Positions 22,501 to 32,938 are shown, counted from the first letter of the stretch. The stretch: DNA of 43,996 nt from Terfezia claveryi (GCA_015179025.1 WHUX01000323.1:1-43996); one strand, 5' to 3'. Made by a program: numbers and translations. The notes: generated from the letters alone by a model not told the origin.

Positions 22501-22942
22501 GTGGGTCTAAGAGAGTATCTAGCATGTGATGAGTCGAAACCTCAATGTTTTGGTGCAGAGTTAACTTACCAGTGAAAATTGACAATCTTGGCATAAACCC
22601 CATGATTGTTGGCTATTACTCAAGTAATGGTGGAAAAGGGTAACCCATAACAAATCATAGAGAGTATAGTCATCCAGGTAAAAGATTTGTGCACTACTAT
22701 ATAAGCTTATGGAGAATACTAGATCACACTGATCAAACCAAATCCTCTCTAGAAGCTCCATAGCTACTACTCGGGAGGCAATCTTGTTGAGGTCGAATTG
22801 GTCTATAACTAACTGGGTAGACTGGGACATTACCAAGTCTATAACTAGTAGACTAAGGAAGCGTCATAGTCCAGCAATGTCTCTCTATGGCTGCCAAAAC
22901 TCTTCGAAAGCGAGTTCATCTTTTGGATTGTGGTATTCGGCC
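22501..22942 (-). pseudogene. unrecognised coding fossil
   Basis: From ATG near 22942 the minus strand reads MAEYHNPKDELAFEEFWQP, then a TAG and a TGA (both explainable as C-to-T changes), then an open stretch containing FDLNKIASRVVAMELLERI to about 22561. I recognise no family. It borders the right LTR of the non-coding element, and the other side of that insertion (19240-19455) also holds an open minus-strand frame, but I could not show that the two join in one frame. Confidence 0.3.
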
Positions 22943-23187
22943 ATGTTATGAAGTAGTCTGTTTGGTATAATACTCATTGTAAAGTTGATATAGTCAGTAA
23001 TAATTACAACCCTGATGAACTATATAAGCAAAAATCCTATTGACAGTTTTGGAAAGAATCCCTAAATAGCAATGTTCTCTTTTGGTAGATTGGCTACTTG
23101 CCTTAGAATTGGAGGATAAAAGTAGACCACTCTACAGCTAATACTAATTGTATTTACCTGCATGGCCCATCTGAGATAAGGAATAAG

Positions 23188-23253
23188 ATCCGTAACAACA
23201 CATCCATGACAAGACATCCGTGACAAGACATCTATGACAAGACATCTATAACA
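23188..23253. repeat. 14-bp tandem array, 4-5 copies
   Basis: The unit is ACATCCGTGACAAG with variants CCATGACAAG, CTATGACAAG and CTATAACAAA. On the minus strand the core reads GTCACGGATGT, linking it to the other GTCACGGA arrays. Confidence 0.75.
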
Positions 23254-25112
23254 AAATAACTCATTTCTAATAAGAGAAAATATCTAGACTAGAAGAAATA
23301 TCTATGACTACATAAGTTTAGCACCAGCTACTACTATCCTGATCTACTCTAGCTTGGTGTAGAACCACCAAAATGGTTCATAATAGTACCACATCTATGA
23401 GAGTGATGAGTCGATGGCATAATCTATACTATAAGAGCTAGTTTAGCCAGTAGAAGGTAACCTGGTAGGTCAAGTGTTCTATCAGTCTCATGTGCTAATA
23501 GTTAATGCATCTTCTCAATAGCATGGATAATCCTGATATGGTTATCCTAACAACCCATCAATTACTATACTGGTAATAATGTCATTCATCACTTGCAGTG
23601 GTATAGGTAGTCTGGTTGTATGAGCTTCCTTGTGAGGGAGGAGGGTTATGCAACCCCAAACATTGTAAGATATAGGTCAAGGCAACGCAGCCAGGTTAAT
23701 GTGCCCAGTAGCATATGTCTTAATCTGCACTTGCCTGAAGGAAGTGACCAGAGATATTGCTTGGGCCAGATAAATTCGACATGTCTCCACCTCTTACCAC
23801 TCAATTCACTTCCTGTCCTCCATTATCTGCTTTTCCTTACCCTTTTGTCATCTCGCATGAACTCACCTCCAATCCTTTATTACTCTAACACAATAAAAAA
23901 TGCCAGCTAATGCGAGTATTAAGCAAAGGGCTGAATTTTCAGTGTCCAGGTATGACTTCTATACTTTTTTGCTTGCCCTATATAAGATTGCATACATATC
24001 CCATATTATTTAAGTAAGTGCAATAGTCATGTGGGCTTGTCCCATTTCATGCATTTCTACTGAACAGATGACGATGATTGTATTTTTCTGTTACCTTGAG
24101 TGGGTCATGTTGTAAGCACCTGGCAACCATATGTACCATAAGGTTGGGAGGTTCATGGTGCTGGAAACTGATCTGTAGTGAGGAACAGGAAAAGAGCATA
24201 TAGTGGTATTGTGTGGTAACTCACTTAATTTGACCCAACCTTATTATCGGCTTGCAGCCAATCCTTAACTCCAAACTTCTAGTGATTATCAAACCTAATA
24301 CCAAGGGCGAAATCAGTTATGATGTCCAATGCTAGAAGTACCTGCCACACCTAGTGAAAACAATAATGACAAAGATTATATCAGAGATGGCAGGAGGGTT
24401 TTGCAGGAACTAGAGGTGGATATACAAAGGGCAATCCTGAGCCAGGAGTTAATAAAGAGAATAAGAAGCCTCTCGAGGAAACTCCAAAGCAACCTCCATA
24501 CTCGCCATATGAACATTCCCAACCTGAACAACTTTCCCCATCATTTGTGCCCCCCCCCATTATTGGTGTCTCATGTACTACTGGTCAGCAGCAAAATTCT
24601 ATAAATCAGGTGCTAAATCTTTCTTTGCTTACTGTTGGGACTATTAACCAAAGAAGAACAAGGTGGTCTCAGCGATGCTAGGTTCGCAAACAAAAGTAAT
24701 GGCAAATGTAGCAGGAAGTACAAGCCATAGAGGAGGTCACTGTAGAGGGAAGTCTTAGTATTGAGATTGGGCCAGGCTCTTCTCAATTTCATTTTGGCTC
24801 GATATCCTTTCATGTCAACCAAAATTAAACCTTAGACCCATTTATTCATATGTAGAATTTAGTGCAGGTAAGATTCAAAATGTATGAACTTATATACATG
24901 CCTCGTGGTGATGCTAGCCGCATGGCCATGTTTGATTAATGGCATCCAGGTTTGCTTGTAAACAAAGAATTGATTCTTTTATTTATATGAACAGAAGGTT
25001 TTGATAGTCATCTTCTATTTATCTGCAAGTCCACGGAATCGTCAACACTTCTACAGTGATTTAGATCTATATAAGCTGCTGTAAAGATAACGAAGAGGTA
25101 TGTATTGCAAAG

Positions 25113-25320
25113 CCATGTCATGGATACTGTCATAGAGGATGTCACGGAGGCTGTGATGGAGGTCGTATCAGGAAATCTGAAGTGGAATTATAGTTAGCTT
25201 ATTCACTAACTATCAGTGATCTCAATCCCAAATATTCCTATCTAAACAACCAGCAGCTATGAAGATAATGAAGGGGTATGTATTGCAAAGTTGTGTCACG
25301 AAGGCTATCACGGAGGTCAT
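25113..25320. repeat. two clusters of 12-bp GTCACGGAGGCT-like repeats
   Basis: At 25113-25172 about five units alternate GTCATGGATACT, GTCATAGAGGAT, GTCACGGAGGCT and GTGATGGAGGTC. A second cluster at about 25293-25320 repeats GTCACGAAGGCT and ATCACGGAGGTC. Sequence just upstream of each cluster is also similar (GAAGAGGTATGTATTGCAAAG and a near copy), so a larger segment of about 180 bp seems duplicated. Confidence 0.65.
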
Positions 25321-25430
25321 ATAAAGTAGTTTGATGTAAAGCCTAAAGTGGAAAGACTATTAATGAAGTTTGTGTTTAAGTATCCACAATACCAAACCAT
25401 CCTCAGAAGAAAAGTAAAACAACTAGTAAA

Positions 25431-26177
25431 GTGCCAGCCAGCCTGGTACCAGAGTTGGAAAAAAGAAAGACAACCCACTCAGTGCAGACAACAGAGCATG
25501 TTTCAAAAAAAAGGATGACAAAAGCAGAATTAGCTCACCCAGTTGAAGATGTTCCAATAAGAAGAAGGACAAGAGCCAAACTAGCCCTCATCCCACCCCC
25601 AGTTAAGGATATTCCAACAAGAAGAAGAACAAGAGCTGAACTAGGCTTCTATTCAGCTCCAATTGCAAATGTTCCAAGAAGAAGAATACTAAGAGCCGAA
25701 CTAGTAGAGGATGTTCTACAAAAAACAAAGACAAGAGTGGAACCCCAAAAGAATCTTTATGCCAAATATACCCACTTCCCATGGGGCCCTCGGAAGTTTA
25801 ATTCAGACACAGAATTTAGCAGGGGGAGGAATGCATGGGGCACCTCCACTAATACCCATACGAAAAAAATTCAAGAAACATACAAGAAACTGCTTGGAAC
25901 CCCACTGTTGTGGGAGCTGGCCAAGGACTGGAAAAGGTAAAAGGTAAACAGAATGCTTAAAGCAGGGATTAAAGAGGCCGAACGCGCCACTACTACTGGA
26001 AGGGCAATAGGCACCCAAAAGAACCAGTTAACTGATATAGAATGAGGCAACTTTGAACGACTGGTTCAAAGAACCTGCGACCTGATATTTATCCACAAAA
26101 AGGCATATATTTTGTACCAGTGGTATCAGCTGTCCGACGAGCAGAAGCGAGTCTATTTGGAATTACAAGGGCAAGAA
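25431..26177 (+). pseudogene. unrecognised protein with RRRTRAEL repeats, 5' part
   Basis: An open frame of 169 codons, in frame from 25431 to TAA at 25938, reading on in the same frame through one more stop (TGA near 26044) to 26177. It contains four imperfect repeats ending in RRRTRAEL-like sequence (KKRMTKAEL, RRRTRAKL, RRRTRAEL, RRRILRAEL), each separated by about 22 residues with a VPxRRR or IPTRRR lead. A region follows with LLWELAKDWKR and FIHKKAYILYQWYQLSDEQK. The frame continues across Gypsy-3 at 32347. The repeats are very basic. I do not recognise the family, and a transposon origin is as likely as a host gene. Confidence 0.5.
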
Positions 26178-26694
26178 TGTAACGTGGGCTCTAGGAATAA
26201 GGCGACCAAGGGGTACGCCGGGAAGAGGGCAGGGGCTAGGGCGAGACACACGTAGGAACGCTACGTGTGTGACTAGGGGAAGGCTGAGACGGGAGGCAAG
26301 GGCAAGAGGCAAGAGGGGCAGAGGGCAAGGGGCACGAGACACGCGGAAGCAGTTGCCGCGTGTGTTAAGGGAGGCAGCAGGGCTACAGAGTCGGGGCGAG
26401 ACAAGGAGGTGCACAAGGGAGATGCACCAACGGGCAGAGAAGCAAGGCCCTGTATTGGATATACAAGACGTTGGATGGGGATCCAACGAGAGGGCGGAGA
26501 AACGAAGATATATATACATGATTCCAGGCCAAGGCTGTGGAAGGAATAAGCTTCCCGAGATTCCTATCTCGGAAGCTAAGATAACAATCACCCATCGACG
26601 ATACCCGAACAAGCCTATTCGAGTGTCAGAACAGCACGACACCCGAACAAGCCTGTTCGAGTGTCAAATCAAGACGAAGGACAAGGTTGTGACA
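26178..26694 (-). repeat. Gypsy-3 3' LTR
   Basis: 517 bp. It contains the intact hairpin at 26470-26487 and two copies of a 28-bp interrupted palindrome (26600-26627 and 26638-26665; half-site GACACCCGAACA), here with two transitions in the first copy. Confidence 0.9.
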
Positions 26695-26894
26695 CTATTC
26701 CCCCTTTAGGCTGGAGCTCTAGCGACGGAGACCTGGGCACAGCAACCGGCAAAATCAACACAGGAAACAACAACAAGTGCAAGAATGAGAACCCCAACTC
26801 TAAACAACAAAGACCCACCACATGCGTCGCAGGTGACAACAGAGACAACAACAACAAGAACAAGGACAGGAACCCCAACTCAGACATGGGGAGA

Positions 26895-29800
26895 TCACTC
26901 AACCGGACGGGGCTTCCTCGGGTATTGCTGATGGAACAGGGAGACCAGATCCTGAGCATTTTCCAGGTCCTCAGCGGGTTGCCAGGTAGCCTCCTCATCC
27001 CCTACCCATTTAACCTTGTACTGCAGATGCCCATACCTCTTTCGTGAGTCCAGCACTTCCTCCACCTCCCATTCTTCTTCACCTTCGATAACCACTGGAG
27101 GGGGTAGGGGGTGTTTCTGCCCTGGGAGGGGATCGTCAGCCGCTGGCTCAATTTCCGATACGTGTACAACTGGGTGGCGTTTGATGTCCTTAGGGAACCT
27201 CAGTCGATAGGCATGAGTGCCCACAGTGGCCACCACCTCGAATGGACCCAGGAACTTATGATCGAGCTTGCGAGATGGCCGTTCCATCCGGAAGTGCCTG
27301 CTGGAGAGCCACACCTTATCTCCTGGCTGATACTTGGGGGCTGGCAACCGTGATCCATTGGCATATTCGGCTTGCCTGGCTTGTGCATATCCCAGCTCGG
27401 CTTTCAGGGTAGAGTGAAGTTCAGAAATCTGCGTGGCAAACTCCTTAGCTGGGGCATTCTCCCTGGCCTTGCACAGAGGTGCCAGAGAGTCTACGAACCG
27501 AGGGTGCCAGCCATAATTGGCCAGGAATGGGGAGGTCTTCAAGGTCTCTGAGAAGTGGTTGTTGGCAGAGAATTCGCAGGTGGCCAGCAATGAAACCCAG
27601 TTATTCTGCTGGTAATTGATGTACACCCTCAGATATTGCTCCATGATGGCGTTCATATGTTCTGACTGGCCATCAGTCTGAGGGTGGTATGCCGTAGACA
27701 GGGGTACTTCGATACCCAACAGCTCACAGAATGTTTTCCAGAAGTCGGCGACGAACTGAGGGCCACGGTCTGAGACAATTGATGCTGGGAGGCCATGGTA
27801 ATGGAAAACATTATCCAGGTAGAGGGATGCCAATTCGGAGGCCAAGCAGGTGTCTCGACAGGGTATCACATGCCTCATTTTCGTTAACCGATCCACTACC
27901 ATCAAGATGGCGTTGAATCCTGAGTCTTCCGGCAATCCAGTGACGAAGTCCATAGTCAGGTGTTGCCAGGGTTGTTCTGGGACTTCTAGGGGCTTCAGGG
28001 TACCATAAGGAGCGTGACGGGTAGGTTTGGCACGCTTGCAGACATGGCAATTCTATATGTACCGCTCCACTTCCTTCCGTTGGTCAATCCACGTATATTG
28101 CCTGGACAGCAACTCTAACGTCTTAGCCACTCCAGGGTGACCCGCTGCCAGTGTGTCGTGGTGTTCCTTGATCAATCGCAGGCGTAGCTCATCGTCTGCA
28201 GGCACGTAGAGGCGGTCCAGGTGATAGAGAAGGCCGTCCTGAATCGTACACTCGGCTAGGGAAATCTTGGTGTGGTGGCGCTGGCCAGAATCCACTGCGG
28301 CGATAATGTCTTTGGCCAGTGGGTCCTCCGCGTATGCCCTTTTTACCTGTTGTCGGAAATCACTTCCAGTATCTGCATCATCCTCGACATCCACGATCTT
28401 AACTTTAGCCTCAGCCTCAGCCAGAACATTGGCGGCCAGGTCAAGATTTTCCGGCTTCAGTACCACCCTGTTCTGGTATTTTAGCCTTTCATCCTCCCCC
28501 GTAGGGAGATCTCCTGATCTCCTGGTCAGTGCGTCTGGTTTCCCACCAGCCTTTCCAGGCCGATACTTGATCTTGAAGTTGAATCGAGATAAGAACTCCG
28601 ACCACCTAGCCTGCCGTCAGTTTAGCAGCTTAGTGGTGGTGAAGTACTCAAGATTCTTATAATCGGATAGCACCTCAATGATCCCCTTGGCTGACTCCAG
28701 GTGTGGCCTCCACTCCTCGAATGCTCGCACAATAGCCATTAACTCCTTATCATAGATTTCATAATTACACTCCGCCGGAGAGTGCTTTTTTGAGAAGTAT
28801 GCCACTGGGTGGAGGATGCCGTTCATATGCTGGGACAGGATTCCAGCGGACATATAGTCGGAGGCATCTGTTTCTACGATACACTCGCTGTCGGGGTCGA
28901 AGTGGGCCAGGATCGGGGCTGAGCAGAAGGCTTCCTTGAGTTTCTCGAAGGCAGATTGGGCTTCCAGACCCCACTGGAAGCATTGGCCCTTTTTCAAGCC
29001 CTTGGTTTTGGTTAATGCTGTTAGTGGTGCCACGATATTCGAATATCCCAGAATGAACCGGCGATAGAAGTTAGCAAAACCCAGGAAGGCCTGAACGTCC
29101 TTGAGATTGGTGGGGATTTCCCATTCCTGGATTGCCGCAACTTTGGCAGGATCCATTCTGATGCCTTCCATTGTTATTATCAAGCCCAGATACTTCACCT
29201 CTTGGACGTGAAATTCATATTTTTCGGGCTTTAAGTACAACCCTGCTTGTTCCTGCTTTTCCAGGACCTGTCGGACGTGGATTCTGTGCTCCGCCAGGGT
29301 ATCTGAATAGATTAGGATATCGTCTAGGTACGCCATGCAGAACACATCCAGGAAGTCTCATAGGGTGTCATTAATAAAGTGTTGGAAGGAGGCCGGGGCG
29401 TTAGTTAGGCCGAAGGGCATCACATTGTACTCAAAATGGCCATATCGTGTCCGGAAGGCAGTTTTCCACTCCTCTCCCTCGGCGATCCGTACTAGGTTGT
29501 AAGCCCCCCTCAGATCCAATTTGGTGAACCACTTTACTTTGGAAAGCCTGGCTAATATCTCCTGGATCAGGGGTAAGGGATACCTGTTTTTGACCATTAT
29601 CTCGTTCAGGCCATGATAATCAACACATAACCGAAGGGAGCCATCCGACTTCTTCACGAATAGCACGGGGGCACCTGCTGGGGAGGAGCTGTAGTGAATG
29701 AAGCTTTTGTTGAGGTTTTCCTCCAAGTATTTTTTCAGAGCTTCCAGTTCCAATCGGGACATCCCGTACAGAGGTCCATAAGGGGGGGTCTTACCTTCTA

Positions 29801-30692
29801 CCAGCAGGATTGTGTGGTCGTATGGTCGGTGGGGGGCGAGCTTTTCCGTAGCTTTTTCTGAGAACAGGTCAATGAATTCATGGTATTCGTCTGGAACCAT
29901 GGATTTCCACTCCCCCTTAGACCTTGTCTTGTTGATTTCCAGGTTTACATTATGTATGGAGAGGGCATGCGCCTTCAGCTTGTGCCTCCTAGTGAGGTAG
30001 GCGAAAGCCCCGGCTCTAATGAAGTTGATATTCAGGGGTTTTTGGGGTGCGAGGGGGACATTGGGAGTAGGGGAAACAAGGGAAACCGGGGGATTGGTGG
30101 CATCGATGTATGCGGCCTGGTGTACCACCTGAGTTGGGTGGATTACGGGGGGCGGTAATGCACATATACCAGTGATGGTGGCCTTCGGCTCTCTGCAGTA
30201 TTTTCGGCAGTAAGGGCTATTAAAATGCAGGGTATAGGAGCCAAAGCTGATCGATACATCGTGCATCCTAAGCCATGGGATTCCGAGGACAATTGGATAC
30301 TTGAGCTTTGTAACGAACATAGGGAGGCTTTCGGAGTGGTCCCCAATCTGGGCAGGAGTACATGCGATATCGGTAATGGCTCCAGAAGAGATAGGTCGGC
30401 CATCAATGACATCGAGAAGGCGGGGGGTTTTGAACTTAGAGGTGGGTATGGCATGTTTACTAACAAAGGCCTGGTTGATGAAGGCAATTCCTGAGGCTCC
30501 ACAGTCTACGAGAGCTGATGTGACGAGTGTTTTACCATTGAAGGATATCGTGATAGGTACAACAAAATGCTCACCAAACAGGTGAGACTCGTCAACAGAC
30601 ATAGAAGGAACAGAAAAAGACGACAAAGACAGGTGACCTAGTACAGGTCCCTTGCTAGAGTCAGTGACTATGCAAGGGACAGGGCTTTTCCC
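26895..30692 (-). pseudogene. Gypsy-3 pol (PR-RT-RH-INT-chromodomain), near-intact
   Basis: A single minus-strand frame, -1 relative to gag, from the slippery site to TGA at 26897-26895. Stops: TGA at 29360, TGA at about 28619 and TAG at about 28055; each is explained by one C-to-T change relative to Gypsy-1 or -2. Protease DCGASG; RT with [19 protein letters not shown] and an intact YLDD (29330-29319); RNase [12 protein letters not shown] and YEIYDKEL; integrase zinc region HHDTLAAGHPGVAKT...CHVCKRAKPTR and DDE core MDFVTG, SDRGPQF, DGQSEHMN; chromodomain EWEVEEVLDSRKRYG...VKWVGDEEATWQP. The polyprotein copies the element RNA into DNA and inserts it; the chromodomain probably guides integration to modified chromatin. 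Confidence 0.92.
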
Positions 30693-31798
30693 GACTCATC
30701 CACCTCTTCAATCCTGGATTCGGAGATGGCGTGGGCGGCCATCGAGTGGTTTTTGCGGAGGGGACATGCCAAGATAAAATGGTCCCCCTTTCCGCATGCA
30801 ATGCACAAACCCTGAGTGCAGCGACAGTCCCTTTCCTCCTGAGTAAGACGAGGTCTACCTGCTGACAGGTCCATGGGGGCAGCCCCACCCGCTACCAGGG
30901 AGGGGTGTGCAGGCTTGTTGACCGGTGTGGGTTGTTGTTGGGTGCGTACTATCGGGAAGGAGGTACGGGGAGTCGAGGTCAGGAGTGTCTTTTGGGGGGC
31001 TCTTAGTGCCGCTGTCTGCTGTTCCACCCAGCTAGCTTGCTCAATAAGTTCCTCCAGGGTCTTGGTTGGTGGGCAGTAGACCAGAGCCTTTTTCAGCTCG
31101 AAGGTAAGCCCGTCTTTGAACTGGTCGAGCTTGGCTTCGTCATTCCAATTGAGCTCTGCTGCCAGCCTGGAGAACTCGGCAACATAGGTTGACAGTTCGT
31201 TGTGTTTTTGCTTGAGGTCTCGCAGGGCCCTGCTGGCGGTTCCTTTAGGATCCAGGTCCCCGAAGGCTCGGTCCAAGATTGCCATTAGTGCCAGAATGTC
31301 TACCAGATCAATCTCCGTTGCCTTGACGAAGGGCTGTACCTGGTCCATGGCCTTACCCTCCAGGAGGCCATAGACGTATGAGAGCTGGTGGTGGACAGTG
31401 GGGAACTTCGCCGAGTCCCCAGAGAGTTTTATTTGTACAGAGTTCTTCCATGCTCGTAACCGGCCCCGGTCCCCATTAAACTTGGGCGGGGTTGGTAGGT
31501 CTTGTGTTTTCTGGTTCTTTGGACCATCAGCCAAGTCCAAGGCACGAGTCAGTCTCCGGATGGTTATCCTGTCCTCTGCTGCATCTTCTCGAAGCAGGGT
31601 TATTTCATCTTCGGCTTCTCAGATTCGCTTTTCGGCTTTCTGAAGGTCCGCTCCTTGTTGTTCGCTAATGGCATAAGTCTCTGTGAATATTTTGATCACA
31701 GTTCTTCGGTATGCTGATAGTTCTGTCGGGTCTGATGGAATCGGAGTCGCCCTCCAGGCTGCGAATCTATCGGTGGGTAGTGGAATATTCGCGGACAT
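30668..31798 (-). pseudogene. Gypsy-3 gag, one stop
   Basis: ATG at 31798 (MSANIPLPTDRFAAWRATPI) to TAG at 30670-30668. A single TGA at 31621-31619 (KRI*EAED) fits a CGA-to-TGA change. From there the frame is open for about 316 codons: capsid-like region LPTPPKFNGDRGRLRAWKNS through WVEQQTAALR, a linker, and an intact CCHC zinc knuckle (CIACGKGDHFILAC). A coiled-coil-like heptad region (AEDEITLLREDAAEDRITIRR) lies just after the stop. The N-terminus differs from Gypsy-1 and -2 gags while the rest aligns well. Confidence 0.9.
30686..30692 (-). promoter_or_regulatory. predicted -1 ribosomal frameshift site, Gypsy-3
   Basis: GGGAAAA on the minus strand, phased G GGA AAA in gag, with GGA 7 codons before the gag stop. 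In the -1 frame a TGA lies just upstream, so the shift must occur within the short window between that TGA and the gag TAG; the heptamer is in that window. Confidence 0.75.
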
Positions 31799-31829
31799 TG
31801 TACCGGTTGGTCTGAAAGATCCAACATAG

Positions 31830-32346
31830 TGTAACGTGGGCCCTGGGAACAAGGCAACCAAGGGGTACGCTGGGAAGAAGTCAGGGGCTAGGGCGAGATA
31901 CATGTAGGAACACTACGTGTGTGACTAGGGGAAGGCTGAGACGGGAGGCAAGGGCAAGAGGCAAGAGGGGCAGAGGGCAAGGGGCACGAGACACGCAGAA
32001 GTAGTTGCCGCGTGTGTCAAGGGAGGCAGCAGGGCTGCAGAGTCGAGGCGAGACAAGGAGGTTCATAAGGGAGATGCACCAATGGGGAGAGAAGCAAGGC
32101 CCTGTATTGGATATACAAGACGTTGGATGGGGATCCAACAAGAGAGCGGAGAAACGAAGATATATATACATGATTCCAGGCCAAGGCCGTAGAAGGAATA
32201 AGCTTCCCGAGATTCCTATCTCGGAAGCTAAGATAACAATTACCCATCGACGACACCCGAACAAGCCTGTTCGAGTGTCAGAACAGCACGACACCCGAAC
32301 AAGCCTGTTCGAGTGTCAAATCAAGACGAAGGACACGGTTGTGACA
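31830..32346 (-). repeat. Gypsy-3 5' LTR
   Basis: 517 bp. It holds both 28-bp interrupted palindromes intact (32252-32279, 32290-32317), a TATA-like ATGTATATATATC on the minus strand near 32158-32170, and the perfect hairpin at 32122-32139 followed by the shared CCAATACAGGGCCTTGC block. Confidence 0.9.
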
Positions 32347-32610
32347 AAGAAGAGCTTCCCGAATTCAAAATTCCCAATGGAGAGTGGGAAGCAATAGGGA
32401 TAAAGCCAGTGCAGCAATTTGCGGTGGTCATTCACATTGTACTGATGAACCACCAGGCCTATACCCAATTTGATGAACCAACCGAATGTGACACCCTCAA
32501 CCAGAATAGTGACACCCTCTTAAGAGTATCTGGGCATGGGACTAGTGACACAGAGCCCAACACATATGATGGGGCAGTAGCAATAGATAGCAAGATACAA
32601 ACTATATAAG
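32347..32610 (+). pseudogene. unrecognised protein with RRRTRAEL repeats, 3' part
   Basis: Continues the frame broken at 26177: ...SDEQKRVYLELQGQE joins ELPEFKIPNGEWEAIGIKPVQ and runs to a TAA after DSKIQTI near 32610. Beyond that stop the same frame reads EELAEGGADDCLSDENIG, an acidic stretch, so the original protein may have been longer. One copy of AAGAA restores the uninterrupted frame, which supports the pre-insertion gene. No family assigned. Confidence 0.5.
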
Positions 32611-32938
32611 AGGAATTAGCCGAGGGGGGTGCAGATGATTGCTTAAGTGATGAGAACATTGGGACTGATATTGAGGAAGTAGGTGTATCCTCATGCTTGA
32701 TCTACATATGAGAAATTTACACACTAATGAATAGGACTATGATGACAATCCTAACAAGCAAGATGATGAGGAGGATGCATGACTATGGGGCCGATAGAAA
32801 GCTTTGAATGGTTCTTCGGAAGAAGAAGAAGGTCAACTAAATTGAATCTGACTCCAGCAAATAGGGAAAGGGGTTGTCAGCACCTGGTGAGGAGAGGCCT
32901 GCCAAATTGCTTCCAAGTGATACCGAAGATAAAGACTA
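32611..32938. other. acidic coding fossil between Gypsy-3 and the pogo element
   Basis: Plus-strand frames here are rich in Asp and Glu (NPNKQDDEEDA, GSSEEEEGQLN) with stops of the TAG and TGA type. This looks like a decayed continuation of the pseudogene ending at 32610. The TA at 32937 is the pogo target site. Confidence 0.35.

Larger units (their letters stand above)
22943..25430. other. degenerate sequence, no supported gene
   Basis: Plus-strand open frames at 23620-23910 and 24329-24604 are short and unmatched. Around 24480-24880 another plus frame reads through PPYSPYEHSQPEQLSPSF and IGVSCTTGQQQNSINQVLNL, with stops consistent with decay. It may be the upstream part of the pseudogene at 25431. 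Short tandem arrays lie at 23188 and 25113. Confidence 0.4.
26178..32346 (-). mobile_element. Gypsy-3: complete chromodomain Ty3/Gypsy element, best preserved copy
   Basis: 6169 bp with two 517-bp LTRs (on the minus strand TGTCACAACC at the start, GTTACA at the end) and a perfect duplication AAGAA (26173-26177 and 32347-32351). The candidate primer-binding region after the 5' LTR reads CTATGTTGGATCTTTCAGAC. The purine tract AAAGGGGGAATAG precedes the 3' LTR. Gag has one stop and pol three, with no frame change that I could find. The LTRs differ at roughly 30 of 517 positions by my hand count, only about four being transversions, so the count overstates age if silencing mutagenesis acted. It interrupts the pseudogene that starts at 25431. 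Confidence 0.93.
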
